Below, piece by piece: positions 23,308 through 35,470 of a DNA stretch of 64,000 bases. Positions within the stretch are counted from its first letter, which is position 1; every line of letters starts with the position of its first letter. The DNA lies in assembly GCA_933207985.1 (NCBI GenBank), contig OW240913.1:102851064-102915063 (forward strand), given 5' to 3'. The translations under genes were made by a program, and so were the position numbers. The DNA comes from Pelobates cultripes. Taxonomy: Eukaryota > Chordata > Amphibia > Anura > Pelobatidae. The notes beneath the pieces are model-generated. The model made no database searches. It was given only the letters and a program-made list of their open reading frames with translations, and was not told the DNA's origin.

Positions 23308-24636
23308 TATAAAATCATATTAAAACCTATGATTTTAAGTAGCTTTGGAAAATGTAAATCTGTGTGTAAAATGTGTATGCGCTGTTTCTTAATCTGTATT
23401 TTGTATAAAATAGGGAAACTATAGGCACCCAGACCACTGCATCTCAAAGAAATCGTATGTATGCAGTGCCTCTATCGTTTTAGTCTAGTTTTGAAGATTT
23501 GGCAATGTTTCAATTCCAGGGCTAAACACATACCTAATGGCAGTCTCTCTAACAGACACTAGATGGTGCTTTTGCAACCACTACCGGGTCAAACTCTGTT
23601 CTTTCACGTTCGACTTCCTCACATATTGCATAATAACTTTGAAAGTTCAATCGTTACTTCTCTATTGGAGTCAATGAAGAAGAATCTGATTGGCCAAGCA
23701 GATGATTAAACAGAAAGAGTAGTGTCCTGCTGCCAGTACTTTGACTCCGCACTGGTAAAAAAGTAAGAGAAAGGTTGTTTAGTTTACATTTTTTTAAATA
23801 AAAGTGTGGGGCGGGAATCACTAGGAAGGCAGTAAAGAATTTAAATAATAAAAGTATGAGTATGTTTTTGTTTTATTTTTTTCATTAAACGTTTCCCTTT
23901 AATTGTCCTGTCTTTGCTTATTATTGGATAGTATAAATGACACATTGAAGAAAGTCCTCTTCTGTCATACCCACCAATCCCAAATAAATAAAATAAACAT
24001 TGCAGTGTGGCTGGATATCCGGTCATAAAGGTAGAGCTGGTGAGGCAGCAGGTCATAACTAGGAAATAAAAATTGTTTTATATTCTATCTCTTCCCTCTA
24101 ATCCTTTGTCTTATCTCCCTCCGTTAAGGTTTTATTGTTCCTTTCTCTCATTCTGACTTGATTGCAATTCTGAGATTGTGAATCCTCACTCGATGTTTTT
24201 CTTTCTCATAGCAAAGTCATTTTTTTACTTGTACCTTTTTTTTTTTTTTATTAAATAAATAGCTGATGAAAACAGTTTACTAACTGTTGTAGTAGCTTTT
24301 GTGTCAAACTAGACATCAGATTGTGCTGAAATAAACTCTCATTAAGCATGCAACAGTAAGATCTCCATAGCCTCAGAAACTTGCATGAAAACACCCACAC
24401 ACCAATATGCCGTATCTAACTTTACAGCTGGAAAATATGTTGGTCAGTCTGCTTCCTAATGCATACTGATAAAGGCCAGTGTTAGCATTTGATACTAGCG
24501 GCCACACTCCTTTTCAAGAGAACAAGGTTTAAATTGTTCATAGAGTAACTGAGCCATGCATTGTGTTTATCCTACTGATATTGAATTGCTAATAACTGTA
24601 TGTGTTTTTATTTGTTTTCTTGTCCTGAAGTGTGTC
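23308..24636 (+). other. Intron with a MITE fragment
   Basis: A MITE-like start GGGAAACTATAGGCACCCAG lies near 23413, with similarity fading by about 23770. The rest is AT-rich with no gene. Confidence 0.45.
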
Positions 24637-25139
24637 TTAAAGGGACACTATAGTTACTTTAACCACCGCAGCATATTGTAGTGGTTCTGCTCACTAAACA
24701 CGGTTCTTGCAGGCTAAGCAGTGTAAACACTGCCTTTTTTGAGAAAAGGCATCATTTACATTGCAGGCTAAGGCTACCTGTAGTGGCTGTTGATTGGACA
24801 GCCACTAGAGGAGCTTCCTGGATTTGGTCCTGCAGAATTGACATTCAACCTCTCCACGCTCTGCATGGGGATGCAGACCACTCCCCAAAGAGATTAATTG
24901 AATCAAATCCTCTCTTTGAAAAGATGGTGTTTGGCGTAGCGTGTAGATGAGACCCTATGAGAATTGATGGTCTCAGACCATCCCAGGAGGGAGGTGGAGT
25001 GGCCGCACAGACCGGGGAATAAAAGTGAGTAATATGTATTTTTATAATACACACTGGGGGATAAATAATCTAAAGCACTACTAGGACACTATAGTGTTGA
25101 GACTACATCTTTATTCCTAACGCTATAGTGTTCCATTAA
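24637..25139. mobile_element. T2-like MITE with terminal hairpin
   Basis: Left TTAAAGGGACACTATAGT, right GCTATAGTGTTCCATTAA. The last 60 bases (from 25081) form the recurring terminal hairpin. Confidence 0.7.
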
Positions 25140-27128
25140 GCTTTTACCGCAACCAGTTTACTGACATCAGAGGCAACGGTTTTATAGACAAGCATGGTCC
25201 CAGGCAATATTAGTCCATTGGTCCCTTAAACTTTAGTATACATGCATTAAGCAGATAGAACGGATGCCTTTCTTATAGCCAGATGAATTTGCATGTGTTT
25301 TAGAGTGTGAGAGCATGCATGTGAAAGCATATTTTGGTAGAGGTGTGAATTCATGTGTTTGCGTTTGTTGTATGGTCTGAGTGACTGCATGTGTATAGTC
25401 TCAGGATTAAAGCTTTTGTATATTTGAATATTCATTGTCATTGTGAATATATGTGTGTATGTGTGAAGGGCAAATGTCTGTATGTGTCCAGGGATTTAAT
25501 TATGAACTGTCTATATGTGAGGCTGCAAGAATATATTTTGTATCTGTGTGTAAATGCAGGGTATATGTATATGTACTTGTGCATTGTATCCATCGGTATC
25601 CTGCATCTCTTTCCATGTTGAGTGCAATTGTCTCTTCCCCGTCACCTTTCTCTGTACTATACCTTCTTCCTCTATGATCTTATATTTTTTTTTCTTGTCC
25701 ACACTGTATTTTTCCAGCCACTTAACGGTTTTGAAACTCCCATGTTCTTTAACTTTATCTATCTTTCCGATGTTATGCCCCTTTCAGTAACTCTGGTTTA
25801 TCTCTCTGTATGCCAGTTCCTGTGCCTCTTTTAGACTCAGAAGTCTCTAAGTGCCTTATTTCTGTTAGCTTCCCAGGCTTTTTGTTCCTTATTGTTTCGT
25901 TATCGACACCCACACTCAGATCTAATCTTTCTTGTGATGCTGAGATCAGCCAGTGATATCTTATTGAATCTTTGTGAACCACTCGGTCTTCTTCTCTGCA
26001 TTTTCAGGCAAATTGCTAGTGTGGAATTGTTGTATTTTTCTTTTTATTACAAATTCGTAATAAATACATCTGTTCGCATGTTCTTTGTTTATTTTTAAAA
26101 CCATGCGCCTCAGTAATGTATCATTTAAATAAATCGATGTCACACTTTCATAGGCTTCTCTATCCTTTCTTTTGATTAATGAGGCCCTAGGTGCCTGATT
26201 ATGCAGCAGGACCACCTACGCTATTTTGGCCACGCACCTTTCCTAATAAATCATTTTTGTGAATGGGATTACAGGCTACATCTCTTCACATAATTGACAC
26301 ACTGCCTAAACCCAATTTCTGAATAAAAGATCTCAATGAATCATATCCATTTTTTGACGTTTGAATGCCGTTTGTATAACCAATTCAGAAAGGACCAGAG
26401 GAAAAAGTTTTCGTCTTGACTGTATATCCACAATGCCATGTCTTCCTTTTAAATGTCAATAGTAGGGAACATGCTGAGCTCTGTTTTGTTGTGCTCTGTA
26501 GGCCTCACTGGCGCTAAAATAGGAAGATCATGTCATTGTAGTCCTAATTTTCACTTTGCCAGCAGTTAATAATCAGTGCTTTGCCGTATCTTCTATACAG
26601 CAATTGAGTACAATCTTTGCAGATGTTTTAGACAAGTTTAGTCTTTATTTTTTTATTTTTTTTGTTCTTAAATTACAGCAATTTCTCTACAGACAAAGGT
26701 TGCCGTGGAGACAGAGTTTTTTGTTCCGTGAATTGGTCATTCTCCTTTGCCTTAAAATACAATGTTCAGTCCTGTTTTTGGGTAGTAATTTCAGTTGAGC
26801 AGTTAATGTCATCAAGTATGATCCTAAGCAGAAGAACAATCGGGATAAACAGTAGAACAAAAATAAGACAATTGCAATAAAATGAATATTTTAGATCAGC
26901 AAGTTTAAGTAGCAATAGGAGTTTTGGAGCCTATTATATTGAGCCACTCTCTTGGTTACGTTAAGATAACGGGACTTGCTGTGGTGTTAGTAGTCATTGG
27001 AAGCTTGTCATCAATAACAATATAAACCATTTATTTCAAGACTGGAGCAAAAACTGACAGATTTGCCTCTCATGAAGCGTTATTTAGGATTACTTTTTAA
27101 CCCATGCTTTATTGCTGACCAAGTAACA
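25140..27128 (+). other. Intron, no gene recognised
   Basis: TG-rich around 25270-25560. The overlapping open frames at 25391-26215 look non-coding. An X-box-like GGTTGCCGTGGAGAC lies at 26698-26712. Confidence 0.45.
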
Positions 27129-27454
27129 TTAAAAGAACACAATGGTGCTAGGAAACAGTTTAGTTTTGGACGGGTTGTGGAGAGACATTTTATTTACCTT
27201 TTCTCCCTCGCAGCGCTGGTCTCTATGCTGTTGTCCTGCCTTCATCGTCTTGAGTTAATCAAGACTGATAATCTCAGCCAACCTTATGATTTCTCATAGG
27301 AGAGCATTGGGAGCCTAGTGTGCATGTGAGAATGACAGTCACTAGAGGCATTTAAACCGAACAGCAGAACAGCAATACTTGCAGTTGCAGGATTAAGCAG
27401 ACGGGGATATGACACCCAGACCACTTCATTGAGGTGCCTAAAATGTCCCTCTAA
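27129..27454. mobile_element. T2-like MITE, degraded
   Basis: Left TTAAAAGAACACAATGGTGC; right CCCAGACCACTTCATTGAGG then AAATGTCCCTCTAA. One base of the right TTAA has changed. Confidence 0.6.
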
Positions 27455-28206
27455 GGGCACATGCTTGATTTTGGTTTATTCTATTTGAAGGGATACCATA
27501 GTGCTAGCAGGCCATCGGCTCCTCGATCCCTGCATTGTTAACACCGAACCTAAAGTCAAAGGAGACGGTCACTTCCGAGGATATTTCTTACTATGTTTAC
27601 TTATCGCTATTTTTAACAAATGTATATTTGTGGGCTGGGAAAAATATAATTAAATGTAGAAAATCACATCTATTTATCCTGCAGCTGGGTGCCTCTATCT
27701 CTTAGAGAAGTGGTTTACTTATAAGCATTAACTATACAAGTTTCATTCAAATTTAGATTACACTGATTGGAGAGTGTCCGTTGACCTACTCAGCGAATGA
27801 ATGGCTTTACCACATGGATGAAATTGGTGTTTCTTGGGAGCACAAGAGTGAAATAACAGATACAAGTGACATGTGTACATGAATCACATTTTAAAATTAA
27901 TCTTAATGGAAATAATAGCCGTCATATAGAACAATCACTTTGCCCTAGAATTTGCTAACTTACACAACTGATGAATAAAGCTTTTCTTTGTGACTTTTAT
28001 GATGGTTATGCAGTATGTTTAATTGTATTTAAATAAATTCAGGTAATTAGATGTGCTGGGTTACAAGTTTTTCTAGGTCAAACAGTTAAACGTACAGTGC
28101 AATGTTCTCATAATTTGTATCGGTAGAATGTTTTTATAGCTGCTGTATGAGTTATATATTAGTTTTTTTTTTGTTTTTTTGTAAATCATTTTTACATTTA
28201 CTATTT

Positions 28207-28669
28207 CTAAAGGAATACTGTAGTTAGGAATACAAATAAGTATTCCTAACGCGATAGTGTTACCCTACCTGTGAGGATCTAAAAGGTAGTGTTTGTTTAC
28301 CTTTACTCCTTCAATGAAGGGGCTCTGCTTCCCAAGCTGAGATTATCAATATTGATGATCTCAGCCAATCCAGTGCTTGCCCATAGGGAAGCTAGTGCGC
28401 ATGCACAGTAAAATGCAGCGCTGCGCCAATCAATCAATGCTCTCTATGAGCAACATTTCATTAAATAACAGTCTGACTCCATTATTTGGTGAAAATGTTT
28501 CTAGATTGTCTGGAGACCTCCACTAGAGGTATGTTTAACCCTGCAGTAATAACCTTGCCGTGTCTACTAAATGGCAGTGTTTACGTTTTCAGGGTTAAAA
28601 CTAAAAGGTGACTGCACCAAGGCGACTTCATTGAGATTAAGTAGTCTGGGTGCCTTTATTGATCCTTAA
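28207..28669. mobile_element. T2-like MITE with terminal hairpin
   Basis: Left CTAAAGGAATACTGTAGTTAG begins a hairpin to about 28262; right GGTGCCTTTATTGATCCTTAA. Inside, GCTGAGATTATCAATATTGA is a palindromic core seen in other MITEs. Confidence 0.7.
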
Positions 28670-28745
28670 CCCCTTAAGGACACATGACATGTGTGACATG
28701 TCATGATTCCCTTTAATTCCATAAGTTTGGTCCTTAAGGGGTTAA
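28664..28745. mobile_element. Palindromic mini-element (CCTTAACCCCTTAAGGAC)
   Basis: CCTTAACCCCTTAAGGAC on the left faces GTCCTTAAGGGGTTAA on the right, with ACATGTGTGACATGT in the middle. It overlaps the right end of the preceding MITE by the TTAA. Confidence 0.7.
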
Positions 28746-30589
28746 AGGTAAATTATTCCATAGCTTATTTACAGCATGTGCATATATTGCTGTTGTGCAT
28801 CACTAGGACTTTGGGAAGTACCCTTGGGTCACAGAACAGCTTAACATGCAAATGATCATAGACGTGCATTTCTACTGGTGACCTTAGCAAGGGACGCTGT
28901 TTTAAACCTGACACTCACCAGATCCAGGTGGATCACCAGATTGATCTGCATATCTGCTTAGCAATCTAGGTAGAAAACACAATGGTCCAGTGCATCTCTC
29001 TCTCTTCGCTGTTCTATGAATTTTTATTGAAGCCATTGATCAGTGCAGAGGTAAAATGCTACCAATTTGAGAGAGAGTTCAGAAAATGCAAATTAGCATC
29101 TAATATGATGCATTATTTATGCTATAATATTATAATATGATACATTATTTATATTGTTTGCTATGAAACATATTATAGTATTAGATATACTATACTAAAG
29201 AATACAGTGTCGAAGGCTGATGCAGAGCAGCAGAGTTCTAAAAGGATGAATGGAATCCGTGTGTCTCGAGTGCATTCATTATAGATTGCTATGGAAACAA
29301 CTGACCGACAGCCAATGAGAAATGGATGATATACAAGACACTGGGAGTGAATGGATCAGGGCTTGAGTGAATTGGGCAGGTTTAATAAGCGGCAGAATAT
29401 TCATTTGTGTGTCGAGTTGATTACAATAATAGAGGTGTCCGGTAAGGTGATCCAAATTTATCTACAGAAAATCCCCAAATCAAATTTCTGTAGAATAAAA
29501 GTACAAAATATTTTCTGAATGATTACATGTGACAATATGTTATAAGTCCTCTCTCTTCACCTTTTGACTCTGCAATATTTATTTGATTTGTCTTTTCTAA
29601 ACAGAAGCATTACTTAGAATAAAAGGATGGCTAAAATTTTCTATTACAGCAAGGAGCTGACATGAATTTGGCTTTCTGTCTAATCTGAGCTAATATGGTA
29701 GATGTTATGGATAAGTGTAACTGCATTTTAAATTTTAGTTTTATTCTATGTTTTTTGACCTTTTAGCTAATAATTTAGACACTGTATGGCCTCCAGGCCT
29801 TAACCTCTGTATTGCTGGTGGGACCCCGTGGTGAATGAAGTCTGGAAGCTTGTCTGTATCCTCCTGCAGTTAAACATTGTCTTTCTGCGATGAGCTTGAC
29901 AGATCCCTTTTGTCACTCTGAGTCTTGATGTTGATTTTGTCTGTAGCTCCAGGCCATTTTCAAAGCTATTTTAAAACTAGGCCTTGGTCAGTGACTAAAT
30001 TTATTCTCTGCCGGGGGATTCTACTAGTTTAATGCTTAGCTCTTTCTGTGCCTTATACCATTTTAATATTTGTATGGTAGCCAGCTGGACCAGAGGTGAT
30101 CGTATATAATGTGTGAGCACCTTGTGAAACTGTATGACCATTCTGATATCGTCACTGTGTTTTCAACATTCCATTATTGACTTTACACAGGTCAAGCTAA
30201 TTTCTTGTTATTCCTGTGTAGCAAAGAAAATCATGATCTGGTTGACTGCACGGGTTTATTCATTTCTGAGCAGTGTTTTCACAGAAATGCTGCTATTGCA
30301 GTCACGGCTTTGGATACTCCAGCATTTATCACTTTGCTGAATGAATAGGCTATCAGAAGAAAAATTACCCGATGCACGTGCATGTGTACACAGCCATGGG
30401 AGAGTGCATAAAGTGATCCTAATGCAGTCTGTATGACAGCTGGGATCAACATTGAATCAATGGAGGTGCCCTTCTGTGTCACATGTCATGGAGGCTAGAG
30501 TATTATATTATAGAAAGGGTTAAGCCAAATACCCTGATGTTTTTTTCCTAAGAAACCTCATGCTCCAAAGAGAATTTTGGCTACATTTC
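28746..30589 (+). other. Intron, no gene recognised
   Basis: Unique-looking, AT-rich. GATTGCTATGGAAAC at 29284-29298 resembles an RFX X-box. Nothing else recognised. Confidence 0.45.
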
Positions 30590-30600
30590 AAAATTCAATT

Positions 30601-31580
30601 ATTATTTTTTTTTTAAATTCTTTATTTTTTCTGTGCAGAGGAGTTGAAGAGTACAAACAAGCTTGCCATGCCACAACAACATGAACAGGCACATCAAAAA
30701 TGTCAACAGAAAAATGTAAATATAGGTAAAACAAACGGAGTCCGTCCTTGCAGGTGACCAGGATCAGCCGACTCCCCTGAGTGGTAAGGGCAGGGTGGTG
30801 TCCGGACATTCTCCGTGCCTGGCTGCAAACCAACTCCAGGGCTGCACGCCCATTCTACTCCAGGTCTCCGCATGAGCAGACCTCAACATCCCTGTTATAT
30901 GATGGCACTCAATTGCCTTCATCCTCTAGGTATAGCATGAGGGACTGGGAGTAAGGTGCCGCCCTCGGCAGCTGTGTTTCTTCCCACGAGAACGCTGTAG
31001 AGAGGTAATTCGCATCTTGCAGCCTCCAGTTTTCTTCTGGGGCTTTGAAAGTGTTGGTAATACCATGCTCTTGCAGCCGTGCCCAGAAACACTTGAAAAT
31101 TTCCTCCAGCTGCAGTAAGCAGTGATCAATGTAGTCGTGTAGAGTCGGGTGTGTTAGGCTTAGCTCTCGAGTGCTCAGAGTAAGGACATCCGCCATTTTG
31201 AGCTGAAGAGGTTTGCGCCAAAAGTAGTGCTGCTGCGTTGGTTGGTAGCAGTCCAGTGGGGACCGGGATAACCCCTGCAGGTCCAATGGGGAGAGGGGGT
31301 AGGAGATCAGTACTGCCGCACAGAGTATAGGTGTGAGCGGAGCAGCTGCCTCTCCCCAGCTCCGTCCCTAATAGGCCTCAACAAGATTTTGCATGCTACC
31401 GATGGCTCTATGACTCGGTTGAGTTCTCAGATCGGGTCTCTCGTCCACACCCGACGTGGGTAGTGCACTTTGGAGTTGTTTGTGGCTTGAGAACCGGAGT
31501 AATAGCCTTAATAATGATAATGCAGATGGGAGCTCAAGCTGAACACTTCTGGTCTGCTCTGATGTCAGGCTCCGCCCCCA
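30601..31580 (-). mobile_element. L1-type retroposon, minus orientation, possibly non-autonomous
   Basis: An exact 11-base duplication AAAATTCAATT flanks it (30590-30600 and 31581-31591). A T run after the left copy is the poly-A tail of a minus-strand insertion. The 5' end reads GGGGGCGGAGCCTGACATCA. It lacks endonuclease and reverse transcriptase and was probably copied by L1 enzymes, either as a short L1 derivative or as a separate non-autonomous family. Confidence 0.7.
30909..31286 (-). CDS. Hypothetical ORF inside the retroposon
   Basis: A 125-residue open frame on the sense strand of the retroposon. I do not recognise a domain; there is no visible signal peptide, membrane segment or coiled coil. 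It could be the remnant of an element protein or chance. Its position in the middle of the insertion, with clear 5' and 3' flanks, is the only support. Confidence 0.25.
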   Translation of the reverse strand: MDLQGLSRSPLDCYQPTQQHYFWRKPLQLKMADVLTLSTRELSLTHPTLHDYIDHCLLQLEEIFKCFWARLQEHGITNTFKAPEENWRLQDANYLSTAFSWEETQLPRAAPYSQSLMLYLEDEGN

Positions 31581-31591
31581 AAAATTCAATT

Positions 31592-31999
31592 TTGATCCAA
31601 CAAACCATGTACAAAATATAACAAGGTCGTTTTATATGCATTCAATAATAAGGTTTCTCACACAGGCCACTTATTTCTAGTGCAATAAAAAATAACTGTT
31701 TTAGTTTTAAATAACATTGCCCCACCGATTGCTTATAATAGCTGATCCTATATTGTGACAACGACCTCGGCCTAAACAGATGTATTAACTATGGAAATGT
31801 TATCCGAGGTATTGGGTGAATCTTTTACCATTTGTATATTTCAGTGAAAAGTGAAAGTTGGTCCCCAGGATGAGGTCATTTTATTGACAGAAGTAGTTTT
31901 GTTATGCATAGTTTCCCTTTCTAAAGAGGAAGGCTCATTTCAAATGATTTATTGAATAAAACATTGGAAATCACTTATAACTTAACCTATTTCATGTGA
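31592..31999 (+). other. Intron-like sequence, nothing recognised
   Basis: AT-rich sequence between two transposon insertions. Confidence 0.5.
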
Positions 32000-32394
32000 T
32001 CCTTCATCAGAGCCAGCTTAAGAGCCCAGTGGGCCTGGTGCTGAACATGTGATGGAATTACAGAATCTTATCAACCAAAAACACTAAAACAGTCATACCT
32101 CTCAAGCGTCATGTATCAGATAGAGTTGGTGTTAGAGGGAAACTTAAAGGATGCAGCTATAAAAAAACACCTACTCCATTCTAATCTCTTTATCTAATTT
32201 ATGCTTTCATCTTTCAAGTAAATCCATATCCTCTAACAGCAGTGTCTAGAGAAGCAGGAAGTCAATGGACGGGGTAAAAGGGTGGGCCACTGATGCGAAT
32301 CACGTTACCAGACCTGCCAAAAGGGGCGAACATGCCCAAAAAGGGGGCATGTCTGTCCAAAGAATTGGCAGGCCAGTCTGGCATCAGTGTCCAT

Positions 32395-33300
32395 ATGTAT
32401 CTGTGTCCCCTAGTCTCCCAGTGTCTGTGTGCCCATTTCTCACAGTGTCCCCATGTCTGTGTGTCCCGTGATACTAGGGGATACTGAGAGACAGGGGGAC
32501 ACAGTGAGACATGGGGAGACTGAGAAACCCGGGGACAATGAGACACTTGGGGACACTGGGAGACATGGAGGCACTTGTGGATACAGACATGGGGACACTG
32601 AGAGACATGGAGACACTGGGAAACATGGAGACAGACATTTGGGGACACTGGGAGAAATGGGGTCACAGACTCTAGGGACACAGACATGGGGAAACAGACA
32701 TGGGGACACATATTTGGGGACACTAAGACACTAGGGACACTGAGACATGGGGACACTGAAACACTAGGGACACTGGCTGGGAGGCATGGGGACACCGACA
32801 CTGGGAGACATGGGTTCACTTGTGGACATAGACATGGGGACACTGGGAGACATGGGGACACTAGGGACACAGACATGGGGTCACAGACACTGGGAGACAT
32901 GGGGTCACAGACACTGGGAGACATGGGGTCACAGACACTGGGAGACATGGGGTCACAGACACTGGGAGACATGGGGTCACAGACACTGGGAGACATGGGG
33001 ACACTGACACTAGGGACATTGGCTGGGAGACATGGGGACACAGACATTTGAGGACACTGGGAGACATGGGGACACAGACATTTGAGGACACTGGGAGACA
33101 TGGGGATACTGAGAGATATAGGGACACAGACACTGGGAGACTAAGGGACACTAGGAGCCACGGGGACACTGTGTACCTAGTGTCTGTGTCCCAATTTGTC
33201 TACCTATGTCTCACAGTGTCCCCATGTCTGTGTCCCCATGTCTCCCAGTATCCCGATGTGTCCCCTAGTGTCTCAGTGTCCACATGTCTCCCTGCTGCAT
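32395..33300. repeat. GACACTGGGAGACATGGG minisatellite with polarity switches
   Basis: Units of GACACTGGGAGACATGGG type run through most of the array (about 32475-33170). The short left flank (32395-32470) and right flank (33176-33300) carry the inverse units CCCAGTGTC / CCCATGTCTC. Five identical 24-base units TCACAGACACTGGGAGACAT+GGGG occupy 32881-33000. Because 24 is a multiple of three, several frames stay open; they are not genes. Confidence 0.95.
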
Positions 33301-33709
33301 TCCCCCCCCCCATCCTTCACATACCTGAGCTGTAGTCTGTCTCTGCAGGCTAAGAGCTGCTGTCTGGACTCTCTGTGCTGTGTAGCTGCTCCCCCACGGA
33401 TCAGTGAGTAGAGAGAGGCAGGGATATGCTGTAACTTCCTATCCCTGCCTCTCTCCATACACAGTGACCCCTACTGGCTGGTGCTGGTATTGCAGAGTAA
33501 TTTCTGTTTATACCATGGGTCGGTAACCAGGTCCCTACCGCCCACTAGTGGGCGTTTCAGGATTCCAGGTGGGCGGTAGGGATTTCCTCATTTTGAGAGA
33601 TTGGGCGGGCGAGTGCGAGCCAGCGGTAACTATGTGACCGGGTACCGCCATCATCATTTGCGGCCCCGGCCCGCGCGGCAAACCGCCGGGGCCGCCGTCC
33701 AAGGGTTCT

Positions 33710-33988
33710 ATCGGGTGGCCCATGCTGTCAGGGCCACCCGATGGATGTGGATTGTAAGGGGGCCCGGTCAGCGCTGGGCGCTTTAACAGTGTGACCGGGC
33801 CCCCTGTGATTACATCACACGCTGGGAGGAAGTGACTGCACGTCACTCCTCCCAGCTAACACACAGACCGCGCGGGAGGAAGACCAGGGAGTCAGAGTAG
33901 GAACTCTGACTCCCATCCACCTGAGCCACAACTGGACCCCAAGGAAAGTCACCCTCCTGCACCTAAAAGATAGGAAACAGGAGGGTGA
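33710..33988. repeat. Chain of five hairpins in the hAT element
   Basis: ATCGGGTGGCC/GGCCACCCGAT (33710-33742), GGGGGCCCGGTCA/TGACCGGGCCCCC (33758-33804), GCTGGGAGG.../...CCTCCCAGC (33821-33855), GGGAGTCAGAGT/ACTCTGACTCCC (33887-33914) and TCACCCTCCTG/CAGGAGGGTGA (33949-33988) follow each other. The same chain occurs in the copy at 63 kb. Confidence 0.9.
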
Positions 33989-33997
33989 TTTAAATAT

Positions 33998-34645
33998 TTT
34001 GTGTGTGTTTGTTTGTGTGTATGTTTCTTTGTATGTATGTCTTGTGTGTGTGTGTGTATGTATGTATGTCTTGTGTATGTATGTCTTGTGTGTTTTTGTA
34101 TGTGTATGTATGTGTGTCTTGTGTATGTGTCTTTGTATGTTGTGTGTGTGTGTGTCAGTCTGTATATGTGTGTATGTATTTGTCTTGTCTTTGTGTGTGT
34201 CTTTGTGTGTGTGTGTCTGTGTGTGTGTCTTTGTATGTCGTGTGTGTCTGTATGTCGTGTGTGTGTCAGTCTGTGTATGTATGTGTCTTGTCTTTGTATG
34301 TATGTTGTGTGTGTGTGTCTTTGTATGTATGTCGTGTGTGTGTGTGTGTCTTTGTATGTATGTATGTCGTGTGTGTGTGTGTGTCTTTGTATGTATGTAT
34401 GTCGTGTGTGTGTGTGTGTCTTTGTATGTATGTCGTGTGTGTGTGTATGCCTTTGTATGTGTGTGTGTATGCCTATGTATGTATGTATGTCATGTGTGTG
34501 TGTGTGTATGCCTTTGTATGTGTGTGTGTGTATGCCTTTGTATGTGTGTCTGTATGTCTTGTGTGTGTGCCTTTGTATGTATGTGTTGTGTGTGTATGTG
34601 TCTTGTCTGTCTGTATCTTTGTATGTGTGTCTGTATGTATGTGTT

Positions 34646-34680
<35 letters not shown>

Positions 34681-34700
34681 ATGTGTGCCTGTCTGTTATA
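33998..34700. repeat. TGTG/TGTATG microsatellite
   Basis: About 700 bases of TGTGTG, TGTATGTATG and TGTCTTTGTATG units. Three overlapping frames stay open over more than 230 codons only because of the repeat. Confidence 0.95.
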
Positions 34701-35470
34701 GTGGGCTATATTAAGTGGGCTACCTAGCTCAGCCTTCCTACTTGACTTTGCTATAAGGAAGGTTAAAAAAATAGAAAAAAGGAGAAAAAAGGTGGGGAGG
34801 GGAATTGAGGAGGGAGAGGAGGGGAGCTGACGCACAGATGAGAAATCATATTATGAGCAAACAGAGAAGTGGTCTGAATATCACTGAAAGAGGAGACCTT
34901 TGTTTGTTCCTTACGAAAATCGAACCAGATATCAAATATTTAGTCTCGCAGCATCAACCTCAAGGATCTCATTAATAACTAGTAAAGGTAATTTCAATTT
35001 ACTTTATTGTTTTCTCATTAAACTTTATAAAGTTAAAAACATTATAAACATGCATTAAGTAGAAATAAAAAGATAAATGTACGTACATTTTTTTTTTTTT
35101 TTTTTAAAAGCACCCTCCTTTCTAAAAAATATTCCGCACTTGCGTGCAAACTGGTGGGCGGTAAGGAAATTTTTTCCATCAAGAAAGATGCATTAGTGGG
35201 CGGTAGTTAGAAAAAGGTTGACTACCACTGGTTTATACTGAGAAAAATATTTGCATTTGTATTGCTGGTATTATTACCTCAATACCGTCACGGCCAGGCA
35301 GCCTCACATACCGGCTGTGCCTTAAAATACCAGTCAGGTGGCAAACCTAAGAGTAGCGTTTAAAAAAAAAATATATATATATATTTATTTTGTAATGGGC
35401 CTATTCCATGGGCCTGGGCTTGGAGCTGCAGCTCCATCAGCCCCTATGTTAATCCGGCCCTGTCCTTCAT

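Larger units (their letters stand above)
33514..35230. mobile_element. Nested hAT-type element, copy 1
   Basis: Flanked by an exact 8-base duplication GTTTATAC (33506-33513 and 35231-35238). Left end CATGGGTCGGTAACC and right end GGTTGACTACCACTG are imperfect inverses, continuing into CTACCGCCCACTA / TAGTGGGCGGTAG. The interior holds five hairpins in a row (33710-33988) and a TGTATG microsatellite. It carries no transposase. A second copy starts at 63146. Confidence 0.85.
32008..35462. mobile_element. Outer hAT-type element carrying a minisatellite and a nested hAT
   Basis: Left end CAGAGCCAGCTTAAGAGCCC and right end (inverse) CAGGGCCGGATTAACATAGG match as terminal inverted repeats. An exact 8-base duplication TCCTTCAT lies at 32000-32007 and 35463-35470. 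Without the nested element (33514-35238) it would be about 1.73 kb. There is no transposase; the long open frames inside are products of the minisatellite. Confidence 0.8.

Noticed and set aside
32881..33000. CRISPR-like regular repeat
   Set aside because: Head-to-tail identical units without spacers, in a vertebrate genome.
32262..33101. 279-codon open frame on the minus strand, and overlapping frames on both strands
   Set aside because: They lie on the 24-base minisatellite; period divisible by three keeps frames open. No start context or domain.
33999..34727. Three overlapping open frames of 232-242 codons rich in C, V, Y and M
   Set aside because: All are translations of the TGTG/TGTATG microsatellite.
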